Notes under the pieces: generated by a model
What the model was told of the DNA's origin: nothing
The model's input: only the letters and a program-made list of their open reading frames with translations
Database searches by the model: none
Made by a program: the position numbers and the translations under genes
NCBI RefSeq assembly: GCF_007280415.1
Contig: NZ_VKKU01000001.1
Coordinates: 310,001-374,000 of the forward strand
Reading direction: 5' to 3'
DNA from: Sphingorhabdus contaminans
Lineage (GTDB): Bacteria; Pseudomonadota; Alphaproteobacteria; Sphingomonadales; Sphingomonadaceae
Length of the DNA stretch: 64,000 nt
Part shown: in pieces, positions 45,501 through 53,547 of the stretch
Layout of the letters: each line of letters starts with the position of its first letter
How positions within the stretch are numbered: the first letter of the stretch is position 1

Positions 45501-46160
45501 ATCCGCAGATTCCTGAAATATGAACTCGACCAATATCTGGCAGGGCGAAAAGGCGATCCCATTGGGGAGCAACCACTTTATCGCGTCGAAAACCAGCCCT
45601 ATGTCCATTATCGCAAGGGTTCGATCGTCTTCTACCTGTTGCAGGAAAGACTGGGTGAAGACGCGGTCAACCGTGCCCTGCGCCGTTTTGTGGAAGCATG
45701 GAAATTCAAACCGGCACCATTTCACCGGTCGGTGGACCTGATTGCCGAATTGCGGAAGGAAGCAAAAACCAGCGAGCAGCAGGCGCTGATTACCGACCTG
45801 TTTGAACGCATCGCGGTTTATGATCTGAAGGCAAAAGAGGCGAAATCGACCAAAGGTCCGGATGGCCTGTGGAAGACCAGCATCACGCTTGAGGCCAACA
45901 AATATTACGCCAACAGCAAAGGGACCGAGACGCTGGCTGCACTTGGCGAGAATATCGAGATTGGCTTGTTTGGTGCGAAGCCAGGTATCGGTGCCTTTGG
46001 TGCAAAGGATGTGATTTCGATTGATCGCAAGCCTGTCAAAGACGGCAAGCAGATTGTGGTCATAACGTCGAAGCGCAAACCGGCCTTCGCAGGGATCGAT
46101 CCCTATAACTTCTACGTCGACCGTAATTCGGACGATAATGTGATCGATGTCACCAGCTAG
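42570..46160 (+). CDS. Fusion of ABC-2 permease and M1-family metallopeptidase
   Basis: The 1196-residue protein begins with about 560 residues of membrane segments in two ABC-2 permease-like blocks (M-L-F-D-V-A-R-F-E-L-R-Y-Q-L-R near the start, a second F-L-V-R-L-K-M-E near residue 310). The C-terminal half is an M1/gluzincin peptidase with H-E-L-G-H near residue 935 (I-T-A-H-E-L-G-H-Q-Y-W-A-H) and a downstream L-T-S-E-T-L-A-Q-Y for the third zinc ligand. The peptidase part would lie on the far side of the membrane. The substrate is unknown. It is paired with the preceding ATPase. Confidence 0.9.
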   Translation: MLFDVARFELRYQLRNPVFWVSLLLFFLLGFGVTASDNVSIGSPGTVHENAPHAIASMIALASLFYLFVITSFVANAVVRDDSTGFGPIIKATSIGKSNYVLGRYLGGLGIALLGYFAVPAGMLVGVFMPWVDPETVGPNNPAYYLWPYLILAVPNILLMCSLLFGLATITRSMLWSYIGVVIFFMGYLIATTVLGSKVEYQDLLARYEPLGFGALSEATRYWTASDMNSKLLPFQDQLLFNRVLVLVLSAVLLALTYWRFSMEERAPSKRKLKKLARQKAGEVGDVAHIVAAPLVNRSYGGAATRAQFLVRLKMEVLQVLQSPGLIVLMLIALINTIAGLWLTQTVYGTASHPIGADIITNIIDGFTIFLLIIAVFYGGELVWRERDVKINEIVDSTPTANWVMTIPKVVAIFLILLSINAVAMATGLVFQLIKGVEEFGIANYVVWFILPSTAEMLMVAILAVFLQAVSPNKYVGWGLFLLWFISGVFLRNMGYSNALYTYGGNPPVPLSDMNGDGGFGYGAWVLRGYWLAFGVILLVIAHLIWPRGTDTRWRNRIRRIRPGLRGAPLALIGASTAAMVVTGAYAWQNFKVLNRYETSDEAEKYQADYEKKYLKYENLPRPVVKSVTLDAQIFPKDRLMEVTGRYLMRNETDRPIAEVHIRQGNRDAAFPKLALAGAKLVQDDKKFGYRIFRFDRPLQPGEETRLDFQSRIHHRGFRNGPPDTSVNLNGTFVNNFEFAPIVGMSRQGVLQDRTQRRRQGLPAELRMARLEDIAATRENYVRTDWVMSDIRVTTDADQVPIAPGKKLSDESKNGRRTAHFVSSAPIHNFLSIQSARYKLTEKNHKGVLLTIYHDPRHEWNVPKMIAALETGLDYYQANFGPYQFDYARIIEFPGYQSFAQAFAGTMPYSESVGFAADVSDPDAIDYVTYITAHELGHQYWAHQVIGADVQGQTLTSETLAQYSALMVMKKIYGPDKIRRFLKYELDQYLAGRKGDPIGEQPLYRVENQPYVHYRKGSIVFYLLQERLGEDAVNRALRRFVEAWKFKPAPFHRSVDLIAELRKEAKTSEQQALITDLFERIAVYDLKAKEAKSTKGPDGLWKTSITLEANKYYANSKGTETLAALGENIEIGLFGAKPGIGAFGAKDVISIDRKPVKDGKQIVVITSKRKPAFAGIDPYNFYVDRNSDDNVIDVTS

Positions 46161-46190
46161 GTCCTGACGCTTCGGTCCTGACCCTAAACG

Positions 46191-46220
46191 AAAAAGGGCG
46201 GCCCGTTGAGGCCGCCCTTT
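46191..46220 (-). terminator. Terminator of gcrA
   Basis: A perfect 11-base-pair stem (AAAGGGCGGCC at 46193-46203 with its complement at 46210-46220, loop CGTTGA) runs into T residues on the minus strand. It lies 9 bases after the gcrA stop and 30 bases after the peptidase gene stop. Confidence 0.85.
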
Positions 46221-46229
46221 GCGTTACTG

Positions 46230-46892
46230 TTAGCGAACCCGGGGGCCGCCGAAAGGCATGGGCGGGGGCGGGCGACGAACGCCGCGCGGCAGTTGCGCCT
46301 GATAGGCACGTCCGCAATGCTCAACGCAATAGGGGAAGCCGGGGTTCACAGGCTCTCCACAGAAATGGAAATCCGCTTCACCGGGGTGACCCAGCGGCCA
46401 ACGGCAGACGCGCTCGTTCAAATCGAGCAGCGAAGTCTTGTCGGCCATTTCGGGGCTTGGCTTTGCAGGTACCAGACGGCGTGGCGGAGCAGGCGGGATA
46501 GGTGCCTGCTGGTCGCCCGGTCCCTGACGCATGAACCCGCCCGGGCCAATGGAAACGATACGCGGCATGGCCGACGCTGCACGTTCCGGAGCGGCTTCGC
46601 CCGAGGCAGGGGCAGGATCGGCGGCACGTGGTGCCGGTGCCGAAGGCGCCGTGCGGGGCTTGGCCGCAGCAACTGCCGCAGGCTTAACAGGCGCCGCCTT
46701 TTTGGGGGCTGCCTTCTTTTCGGGCTCATTGGCCTTGACCGGAGATGGGCGTGATTTCAGGCCCAGTCGGTGCGCTTTGCCGATAACCGCGTTACGCGAT
46801 ACGCCGCCCAATTCGTCGGCGATCTGACTCGCGGTGAGCCCTTTTTCCCAAAGGTTCTTCAATTGGTCGATCCGCTGGTCAGTCCAGGACAT
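46230..46892 (-). CDS. gcrA: Cell cycle regulator GcrA
   Basis: The 220-residue protein has the GcrA N-terminal DNA-binding segment M-S-W-T-D-Q-R-I-D-Q-L-K-N-L-W-E, G-L-T-A-S-Q-I-A-D-E-L-G, and R-N-A-V-I-G-K-A-H-R-L-G-L. A long Ala/Pro/Lys-rich linker follows, then a C-terminal domain with C-R-W-P-L-G-H-P, F-C-G-E-P and Y-C-x-x-H-C, which binds RNA polymerase sigma70. GcrA activates S-phase genes at methylated GANTC sites and is confined to Alphaproteobacteria. The ATG at 46892 is the conserved start. Confidence 0.96.
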   Translation of the reverse strand: MSWTDQRIDQLKNLWEKGLTASQIADELGGVSRNAVIGKAHRLGLKSRPSPVKANEPEKKAAPKKAAPVKPAAVAAAKPRTAPSAPAPRAADPAPASGEAAPERAASAMPRIVSIGPGGFMRQGPGDQQAPIPPAPPRRLVPAKPSPEMADKTSLLDLNERVCRWPLGHPGEADFHFCGEPVNPGFPYCVEHCGRAYQAQLPRGVRRPPPPMPFGGPRVR

Positions 46893-46983
46893 AAGTGCTT
46901 TCCCAAATTCTAAAATAAATTGCCGCTTCTCAGGCGCAATTGCGCCTTGCGGTTCAAGCTGCAAGCCGATAGTCGATTGCGCG

Positions 46984-47841
46984 ATGAGTATCCACCAAAA
47001 AACCGCACAAGGCCCAGATAGGGACTCGACGCCGATCGTTCAACTGCCCGACGGTGTCCGCATGATCCGCCATGTCAACTGGATCGGCCTGAAGACACTC
47101 TACATGAAAGAGGTGCGCCGGTTTTTCAAAGTGCAACTGCAGACGATCTGGGCACCTGCAATCACCACACTATTATACCTGATTATCTTTACAGTCGCCC
47201 TGGGTACCGTGAAGCCTACGGTGCTCGGCGTTTCCTTCGCCGACTTCATCGCGCCGGGCCTTATCATCATGGGCATGATGCAAAATGCATTTGCGAATTC
47301 GAGCTTTTCGCTTCTGGTCGGGAAAATCCAGGGTACGATTGTCGATTATCTGATGCCCCCCTTATCCAATGCCGAAGTGCTGGCGGCGCTAACGGCTGCG
47401 GCCGTGACGCGCGCCTTCCTTGTGGGTGGCACCATATGGTTGGCCATGGCGCTTTGGCCCGGAGTAAATGTAACTCCCGCACATTTCTGGGCGGTACTGT
47501 GGTTCGGCCTTATGGGTTCAACGCTCCTCGCGCTGATTGGTGTGATGACGTCAATCTGGGCGGAGAAGTTCGATCATGCTGCCGCGATTACGAATTTCGT
47601 TGTTGCGCCCGCTGCGCTTTTGTCCGGAACCTTCTATTCCGTCGACAAATTGGCCCCCACCTTTCAGGCGATCAGCCACGCCAATCCCTTTTTCTACGCA
47701 ATTTCCGGTTTCCGCTATGGCTTTATCGGCAGCGCGGACAGCCCGGTAGAATTCGGGGCATTGCTGTTGCTGGGGATCAACCTGGTGCTTGCGATTTTAT
47801 GCTATCTCTTGCTGCGTTCCGGTTGGAAATTGCGCGCCTAA
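46984..47841 (+). CDS. ABC-2 type transporter permease (no adjacent ATPase)
   Basis: The 285-residue protein has a cytoplasmic N-terminus and six hydrophobic segments typical of ABC-2 permeases, with I-I-M-G-M-M-Q-N-A-F-A-N-S-S-F-S, and S-G-T-F-Y-S-V-D-K-L-P followed by A-N-P-F-F-Y-A-I-S-G-F-R-Y. The likely role is export of a lipid, glycan or drug. The partner ATPase is not beside it. The frame opens at 46834 inside gcrA; the ATG at 46984 is the first start after that gene. Confidence 0.85.
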   Translation: MSIHQKTAQGPDRDSTPIVQLPDGVRMIRHVNWIGLKTLYMKEVRRFFKVQLQTIWAPAITTLLYLIIFTVALGTVKPTVLGVSFADFIAPGLIIMGMMQNAFANSSFSLLVGKIQGTIVDYLMPPLSNAEVLAALTAAAVTRAFLVGGTIWLAMALWPGVNVTPAHFWAVLWFGLMGSTLLALIGVMTSIWAEKFDHAAAITNFVVAPAALLSGTFYSVDKLAPTFQAISHANPFFYAISGFRYGFIGSADSPVEFGALLLLGINLVLAILCYLLLRSGWKLRA

Positions 47842-47886
47842 ACTCTGCGGGCTTCGCGCCGTTTAACCTCTGATAAAGGGGGCAAA

Positions 47887-48150
47887 ATGATAAAGGCTGC
47901 ACTGGTAAAGCTGCAACATCGTTGCGAAAGGCTGACGTCTATTCTGGCATTCGGAACCGCCACCGAAATTAGCGCGGCGCGCGAATTGCTCCGGCAGTCG
48001 CTGGTTGAACTCTATCAGCTTGGATATTGGCGGGAACAGCCGGACCAGTTCAAGCGCCATATGCGCCTGTTCCGGGCCAGCGGTCCCGATCAGTTCACCG
48101 TGCCGGCGTCCATGTCTGCGCCTGACAGAAGGGGCCGATACATCCCTTGA
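47887..48150 (+). CDS. Small protein of unknown function, 87 residues
   Basis: The protein M-I-K-A-A-L-V-K-L-Q-H-R-C-E-R-L is mostly helical and charged, with a Y-W-R-E-Q-P-D-Q-F-K-R-H segment. An AAAGGGGGC ribosome-binding site precedes the ATG, and the spacing from the permease gene is 45 bases. I do not recognise a family. Its last 56 bases overlap the 3' end of the DUF2147 gene on the other strand. Confidence 0.55.
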   Translation: MIKAALVKLQHRCERLTSILAFGTATEISAARELLRQSLVELYQLGYWREQPDQFKRHMRLFRASGPDQFTVPASMSAPDRRGRYIP

Positions 48151-48517
48151 CCACAAGATTGCCGGACTTGCCCTTGTAAATAATCGACCGGTATGTTTTG
48201 CCGGATTTGGGGTCGTAAATCTGGCCTTTCCATTCATCACCGGCCTCTTTGAATCCGGTCAGAATGTTCATGCCCAGCAATGTGCGGCTGCGAAGTGCCT
48301 TGTTCGGATTGTTCACATCCTTCTGTCCCACGCCATTAGGCGGGGGAACGAGGAACTTGGCAAGTTTACCGCAGATCGTCGCCCCGCATTCGTAAATTTC
48401 GACCACGCCGTCTTTGCTTTGTGTCGTCCAGCGGCCGGTGACCGGCGCTGCTGCCTGGGCTGAAACCGAAAGAAAACCCAAGGCAATCAATGCTGCAGAT
48501 AATTTGGGGGATACCAT
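48095..48517 (-). CDS. Secreted DUF2147-domain protein
   Basis: The 140-residue protein has a signal peptide (K-L-S-A-A-L-I-A-L-G-F-L-S-V-S-A-Q-A) and a lipocalin-like DUF2147 domain: G-R-W-T-T-Q-S-K-D-G-V-V-E-I-Y, G-D-E-W-K-G-Q-I-Y-D-P-K-S-G-K-T-Y, and the C-terminal G-C-I-G-P-F-C. The role is unknown. The open frame extends to 49345, but the ATG at 48517 has GAGGAGAG and a cleavable signal. It is divergent from maiA. Confidence 0.88.
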   Translation of the reverse strand: MVSPKLSAALIALGFLSVSAQAAAPVTGRWTTQSKDGVVEIYECGATICGKLAKFLVPPPNGVGQKDVNNPNKALRSRTLLGMNILTGFKEAGDEWKGQIYDPKSGKTYRSIIYKGKSGNLVVKGCIGPFCQAQTWTPAR

Positions 48518-48610
48518 AAACTCTCCTCGAACTGGTGCGCTTACCATAACGTCCAATCCTGTTGCCGCAATGTTTTTGCCTTTTGAAGACATCATGCTAA
48601 CCCGATTTCC

Positions 48611-49246
48611 ATGACAGAAATCATCCTCTTCGATTACTGGCGGTCTTCTGCCAGCTACCGTGTTCGCATCGCCCTGAACCTCAAGGGTGTCCGCTACACT
48701 TCGGTTCCGACCAGCCTGCTGGAAGGACAGCATAAGGCGCCCGAATATGTCGCCCGCAATCCGCAGGGTTTTGTGCCCATGTTGCGCATTGACGGGCACG
48801 ACCTGACCCAAAGTCTCGCCATCATCGATTATCTCGACGCGCATTATCCCGATCCGGCCATGGTCTCGTCCAATCCGGCGGACAGGGCGAAGACATTGGC
48901 GCAGGCACTCATCATCGCTGCGGATATTCATCCGGTAAACAACCTGCGCATACTCAAATATCTGAAGGACGAGCTGGGCCATAATCAGGACGCGATTGAT
49001 GACTGGTACCGTCACTGGATCATCGAAGGCTTTACCGCGCTGGAGGCGATGGCCCCGGCGGACGGACTTTTTGGCGGCGATTTGCCGAACCTTGCGGATG
49101 TGTGCCTTGTTCCGCAAATGGCCAATGCCCGGCGCTTCGCAACGCCGCTCGACGCCTTTCCGCGATTGGTGCGGATCGATGCGGCATTGACCCAGATGCC
49201 GGCATTTGTCGCGGCGCATCCGGATGCGGTTAATCCCGACGCATGA
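48611..49246 (+). CDS. maiA: Maleylacetoacetate isomerase
   Basis: The 211-residue glutathione S-transferase (zeta class) has the motif W-R-S-S-A-S-Y-R-V-R-I-A-L near residue 10 and Q-G-F-V-P-M-L. It isomerises maleylacetoacetate to fumarylacetoacetate in the homogentisate pathway. Its stop overlaps the TonB receptor start. With hppD and fah in the same 7 kb, the assignment is strong. Confidence 0.93.
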   Translation: MTEIILFDYWRSSASYRVRIALNLKGVRYTSVPTSLLEGQHKAPEYVARNPQGFVPMLRIDGHDLTQSLAIIDYLDAHYPDPAMVSSNPADRAKTLAQALIIAADIHPVNNLRILKYLKDELGHNQDAIDDWYRHWIIEGFTALEAMAPADGLFGGDLPNLADVCLVPQMANARRFATPLDAFPRLVRIDAALTQMPAFVAAHPDAVNPDA

Positions 49247-51378
49247 AGCGCGCATTGCTTTTCGGCCTACCGCTGTGGATGGCGGCGACACCGCTATGGG
49301 CGCAGGATTGCCAACTGCCGGTGCGGGATGAAAATGATCAGGCACATTACGGCTGTCGTCCTGCCATCGACATGCAACTGCCCGTTGCGATTACCGCGCT
49401 AACAGATGCGGACATCCTTGTTGTCGGGACCCTGGCCGATCCCCGGTCCGATTCTGCCTATCCCGTGACGCGCATTGATGTCGCCGACCATCCGGGCGCA
49501 CGGCTGGAAACGGCACTGCAACAGGCCGCGGGTTTGCAGCAATTCCGGCGATCGGATGCACGCACCGCCAATCCGACAAGCCAGGGGATTACCCTGCGCG
49601 GACTGGGCGGAAATGCGTCCTCGCGTGTCCTGCTGCTTCTGGACGATGTGCCGCAGGCCGATCCCTTTGGCGGGTGGGTCAGCTGGCCCGGTTATGATGC
49701 GCTCAATCTGGCGCGCATCACCGTCCGCAGGGGGGCAGGGCAGGTGACGTCCGGCGCGGGCGCGCTTGGCGGCGTTGTTGAGCTGGACAGCCTGCAATAT
49801 CGTGACCTGCTCTCCGGCCGCCTGGCCTATGGCAGCCGCGATAGCGTCGATGCCAAGGCGTCAGTCCTGCGTAAACTGGGCGCCGGAAGTATTTCGCTTT
49901 CCGGAAGCTACGCCCGCGGTGATGGTTTTGTTCCGGTTGTGAAAGGGCAGCGCGGCGCCGTCGATCGTGCGGCACCTTATGAACAGGCCGGACTTGCCCT
50001 GCGCGCCGTCGCGCCGGTTTCGGACAATACCGAACTGCAGGCCAATATGCGCGCATTCACCGACGACCGGGATCGCGGTTTTGATTTTTCCGATAGCCAG
50101 AATAAAGGCGTCGATGCCAGCCTCCGTCTTGTGAACCGGACGATGGCAGGCTGGCAATGGAGCGCGCTGGGCTATGTCCAGATCCGCGATTTTGCCAATC
50201 GCTTTGGCGCCATTGCGGCCGGGCGGAACAGCGTTGCGCTGACGCTGGACCAATATTCCGTGCCTTCGACCGGGCTTGGCGCACGGATCGAGGTGCGTCC
50301 GCCTTTGGGCGACAAGGTCGAACTCCGCCTTGGCAGTGACTGGCGACGGACGTCGGGGGAGACGAATGAGAATTTCTTTTTCACAGGACTGGTCCCGGGC
50401 CGCAGCCGCCGTGCCGGTGGCCAGAGCGATACCATAGGGTTCTTTGCCGAGGGCAGTTACACGCCCAACGATAACCTGACCCTGACCCTTGGCGGGCATG
50501 CCGACCGCTGGAAAATCACCAATGGTTTCCGCAAGGAAGTGAATATCGGCGGCACCGTGCGCTCCGATGATGTGTTCGCGGACCGTTCGGGCTGGGAAGG
50601 AACGGGCAGGGGGAGCATTGCCCTGTTCGTGAACGACAGTGTGAAGCTGCGCGGCGCGGCCTATGCGGGCTGGCGCTTGCCGACCCTGAACGAGCTGTAC
50701 CGCCCGTTCCGCGTGGGCGCGGATGCGACCGCTGCCAACGAATTGCTCACGCCTGAAAGGGTGCAGGGTGTGGAAATCGGTGCGGATCTCGAAACCGACG
50801 CGCTTAGCCTTCGCGCCACGGCCTTTGCGAACCGGCTGAAAAACGCCATTGCCAATGTCGGGCTGGGAATCGGCCCCGGCAATTTCCCCGGCGTCGGCTT
50901 TGTCGCAGCAGGTGGCGTATACCGGCAACGTCAGAATCTGGACGCCATTGCCAGCAAGGGTGTCGAACTGGAATTCGATTACCGGTCCGGACCCTATGCC
51001 TTTGGCGCGCGCTATGCCTATGTCGATGCTGAGGTCGACGCGTCGGGAACGGCTGCGCTGCTGGATGGCCTGCGCCCGGCACAGGTGCCCCGCCATTTCG
51101 CGTCGGCGAGCGTCGCCTATGACGCAGACGCGTTCCGGGCCGAGTTTGATGTGCGCTATGTTGGCGGGCAGTTTGAAGATGACATCAACAGCCGCGGACT
51201 GGACGATGCGCTGACCGTCGATGCCGGGTTCAGCTATCGCCTGTTGGATAAGCTCAGGCTTGAACTGCGCGGCGAAAATCTGTTTGATAGACGCGTCGAG
51301 GCGGCCATCGGGAGTGACGGTGTGATTGAGAGGGCAACACCACGAACCATTTGGGCCGGGATAGCGGTGGAATTTTGA
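49243..51378 (+). CDS. TonB-dependent outer membrane receptor
   Basis: The 711-residue protein has a signal peptide and a plug domain with D-V-A-D-H-P-G-A-R-L-E-T-A-L and G-I-T-L-R-G-L-G-G-N-A, then R-I-T-V-R-R-G-A-G-Q-V. The barrel ends in a terminal aromatic (final residues A-V-E-F). It imports a bulky ligand across the outer membrane using TonB. Sandwiched by overlap between maiA and a MarR gene, it may take up tyrosine, homogentisate or related compounds, but the ligand cannot be read from the sequence. Confidence 0.93.
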   Translation: MKRALLFGLPLWMAATPLWAQDCQLPVRDENDQAHYGCRPAIDMQLPVAITALTDADILVVGTLADPRSDSAYPVTRIDVADHPGARLETALQQAAGLQQFRRSDARTANPTSQGITLRGLGGNASSRVLLLLDDVPQADPFGGWVSWPGYDALNLARITVRRGAGQVTSGAGALGGVVELDSLQYRDLLSGRLAYGSRDSVDAKASVLRKLGAGSISLSGSYARGDGFVPVVKGQRGAVDRAAPYEQAGLALRAVAPVSDNTELQANMRAFTDDRDRGFDFSDSQNKGVDASLRLVNRTMAGWQWSALGYVQIRDFANRFGAIAAGRNSVALTLDQYSVPSTGLGARIEVRPPLGDKVELRLGSDWRRTSGETNENFFFTGLVPGRSRRAGGQSDTIGFFAEGSYTPNDNLTLTLGGHADRWKITNGFRKEVNIGGTVRSDDVFADRSGWEGTGRGSIALFVNDSVKLRGAAYAGWRLPTLNELYRPFRVGADATAANELLTPERVQGVEIGADLETDALSLRATAFANRLKNAIANVGLGIGPGNFPGVGFVAAGGVYRQRQNLDAIASKGVELEFDYRSGPYAFGARYAYVDAEVDASGTAALLDGLRPAQVPRHFASASVAYDADAFRAEFDVRYVGGQFEDDINSRGLDDALTVDAGFSYRLLDKLRLELRGENLFDRRVEAAIGSDGVIERATPRTIWAGIAVEF

Positions 51379-51830
51379 TGGCCAGGGCAAAGCAGCAACT
51401 GAAACTTGCCGAGTTTCTTCCGTACCAGCTTTCGATCACGTCGAACGCGGTCAGTGACCTGATCTCCCGGGCCTATCGTGGCCGCTTTGCCCTGAAAATC
51501 CCGGAATGGCGATTGATGGCCGTGCTGGGGGAGGTGCCTTCGGCGACCCAGCGCGAGCTTGTCGCGGCCACCGCGATGGACAAGGTCACCGTCAACCGCG
51601 CCTCCAAAGCATTGGAGGACCGTATGCTCATCGGACGGGCGCCCAATGTTGCCGATGGCCGGTCCCACCACCTTGCACTGACCGCCACGGGCCGCGAACT
51701 TTACGACCAGATCGTTCCGCTCGCACTTTCGGTCGAGGCGGAACTCGAAAAGATACTGGGCAGCGGGGAGGCGCAGGCGCTGGAGAAAATGCTCGCCCAG
51801 TTGCGGGCCCGTGTCGCCGAACTGGGCTAA
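51378..51830 (+). CDS. MarR-family regulator of the tyrosine catabolic cluster
   Basis: The 150-residue protein has the MarR pattern: I-P-E-W-R-L-M-A-V-L-G-E, recognition helix K-V-T-V-N-R-A-S-K-A-L, and wing V-A-D-G-R-S-H-H-L-A-L-T. It starts with an ATG that shares a base with the TonB receptor stop codon. It is a likely repressor of the cluster, responding to an aromatic such as homogentisate. The 76-base gap before hppD could hold its operator. Confidence 0.9.
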   Translation: MARAKQQLKLAEFLPYQLSITSNAVSDLISRAYRGRFALKIPEWRLMAVLGEVPSATQRELVAATAMDKVTVNRASKALEDRMLIGRAPNVADGRSHHLALTATGRELYDQIVPLALSVEAELEKILGSGEAQALEKMLAQLRARVAELG

Positions 51831-51906
51831 GTTAGTTCTTTTCAAAATTGGTTTCATTTGTTACTAGTTTCGGAACGATTGACCCTGAACGAAAGCGTGT
51901 ATCCGG

Positions 51907-53001
51907 ATGACCGACCTGTTTGAAAATCCCCTTGGCCTCGACGGCTTTGAGTTTGTCGAATTTGCGGCACCCGAAAAAGGCATTTTGGAACCTGTATTTG
52001 CCAGCATGGGCTTCACGCATATCGCGTCGCACCGTTCCAAGGATGTGGATCTGTGGCGGCAGGGTGAAATCAACCTGATTGCCAATTACGAACCCCGCAG
52101 CCCCGCCGCATATTTTGCCGCCGAACATGGCCCCTCGGCCTGTGGCATGGCGTTCCGGGTGAAGGACGCGGCCAAGGCCTATCACGAAGCCATTGAACGC
52201 GGTGCGGAACCTGTGGAGAGCAAGACCGGTGTCATGGAGCTGCGGATTCCTGCCATCAAGGGAATTGGCGGTGCGTTCATCTATCTGGTCGACCGCTATG
52301 CAACGCTTGAAAATCCAGAGGCGCTGTCGATTTATGACATTGATTTCGAATATCTTCCCGGCATCGTGCGCAATCCCGTCGGCGCGGGTTTCCAGAAAAT
52401 CGACCACCTCACACATAATGTCTATGGCGGGCGGATGGCCCATTGGGCGGGCTGGTACGAACGTATCTTCAACTTCCGCGAAATCCGCTATTTCGACATC
52501 AAGGGCGAATATACCGGCCTTACCAGCCGGGCGATGACCGCACCGGATGGAAAGATCCGCATCCCGCTGAACGAAGAAGGAAAGGCCGGAGGCGGGCAGA
52601 TTGAAGAATATCTGCGCGCCTATAATGGCGAAGGTATCCAGCATATTGCCCTTATCTGCGACGATCTTGTCGGGTGCTGGGATAACTTGCAGAAACTGGG
52701 CGTGCCTTTCATGACCGCACCGCCGGAAACCTATTACAAGATGCTGGATGAAAGGCTGCCGGGGCATGGTGAGCCTGTTGCCGAACTGCAGAAGCGGGGC
52801 ATCCTGCTCGACGGAACCACCGAAGGTGGCCAACCCCGCCTGTTGCTTCAGATATTTGCCCAACCCCAGATTGGCCCGGTATTTTTCGAGTTCATCCAGC
52901 GGCGCGGGGATGAAGGCTTTGGCGAAGGAAATTTCAAAGCGCTGTTCGAGAGTATCGAGCGTGACCAGATCGAGCGCGGCGTACTGGAGGCCGCATCATG
53001 A
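51907..53001 (+). CDS. hppD: 4-hydroxyphenylpyruvate dioxygenase
   Basis: The 364-residue protein has two VOC modules and the iron ligands expected of HppD: the His in K-I-D-H-L-T-H-N-V, the His in [10 protein letters not shown], and the Glu in [11 protein letters not shown]. It converts 4-hydroxyphenylpyruvate to homogentisate. The ATG at 51907 follows a 76-base gap that may hold its own promoter. The following VOC gene overlaps by 4 bases. Confidence 0.95.
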   Translation: MTDLFENPLGLDGFEFVEFAAPEKGILEPVFASMGFTHIASHRSKDVDLWRQGEINLIANYEPRSPAAYFAAEHGPSACGMAFRVKDAAKAYHEAIERGAEPVESKTGVMELRIPAIKGIGGAFIYLVDRYATLENPEALSIYDIDFEYLPGIVRNPVGAGFQKIDHLTHNVYGGRMAHWAGWYERIFNFREIRYFDIKGEYTGLTSRAMTAPDGKIRIPLNEEGKAGGGQIEEYLRAYNGEGIQHIALICDDLVGCWDNLQKLGVPFMTAPPETYYKMLDERLPGHGEPVAELQKRGILLDGTTEGGQPRLLLQIFAQPQIGPVFFEFIQRRGDEGFGEGNFKALFESIERDQIERGVLEAAS

Positions 53002-53546
53002 GCGTGCCCTTCACCTCCGAACGGATCCACCATGTCGCCTACCGCTGCAAGGACGCCAAGCAGACGGTGGAATGGTATGAACGGGTTTTGGGATTTTCCT
53101 ACACCAACGCCTTTGCCGAAGATTATGTCCCGTCAACAGGGGCTTACGACCCCTATATGCATATATTTCTCGATTGCGGGGGCGGGAATGTGCTGGCCTT
53201 TTTCGAGCTTCCGAACCAGCCTGAAATGGGGCGCGATGAAAAAACACCCGCGTGGGTTCAGCATCTCGCTTTCAAAGTTGCGGATTTCGATACGCTGAAG
53301 GCTGCCAAGGCGCATATCGAAGCACAAGGCATTGAAGTCCTTGGCCCGACCTATCACGGCATATTCCGGTCCATCTACTTTTTCGATCCCAATGGTCACC
53401 GGCTGGAACTGGCCTGCGACATCGGGACCGATGAACAATATGCCGAACTGAAACGTGTTGCACCTTTGATGCTGGACGAATGGGACCAGACCAAGAAAGC
53501 GCCAAAACACGCCGACTGGTTACATATCGAACCCGGAGGCGAGTGA
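52998..53546 (+). CDS. VOC-family (glyoxalase-like) protein
   Basis: The 182-residue protein has the VOC fold: [33 protein letters not shown], and [14 protein letters not shown]. The metal-ligand pattern fits lactoylglutathione lyase or a ring-cleavage enzyme. Stop/start overlap with hppD suggests a function in the same pathway; whether it takes part in ring cleavage is not known. Confidence 0.85.
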   Translation: MSVPFTSERIHHVAYRCKDAKQTVEWYERVLGFSYTNAFAEDYVPSTGAYDPYMHIFLDCGGGNVLAFFELPNQPEMGRDEKTPAWVQHLAFKVADFDTLKAAKAHIEAQGIEVLGPTYHGIFRSIYFFDPNGHRLELACDIGTDEQYAELKRVAPLMLDEWDQTKKAPKHADWLHIEPGGE

Positions 53547-53547
53547 A

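Noticed and set aside
49861-51390. 509-residue minus-strand frame opposite the TonB receptor
   Set aside because: It is antisense to the receptor barrel, which has full family features.
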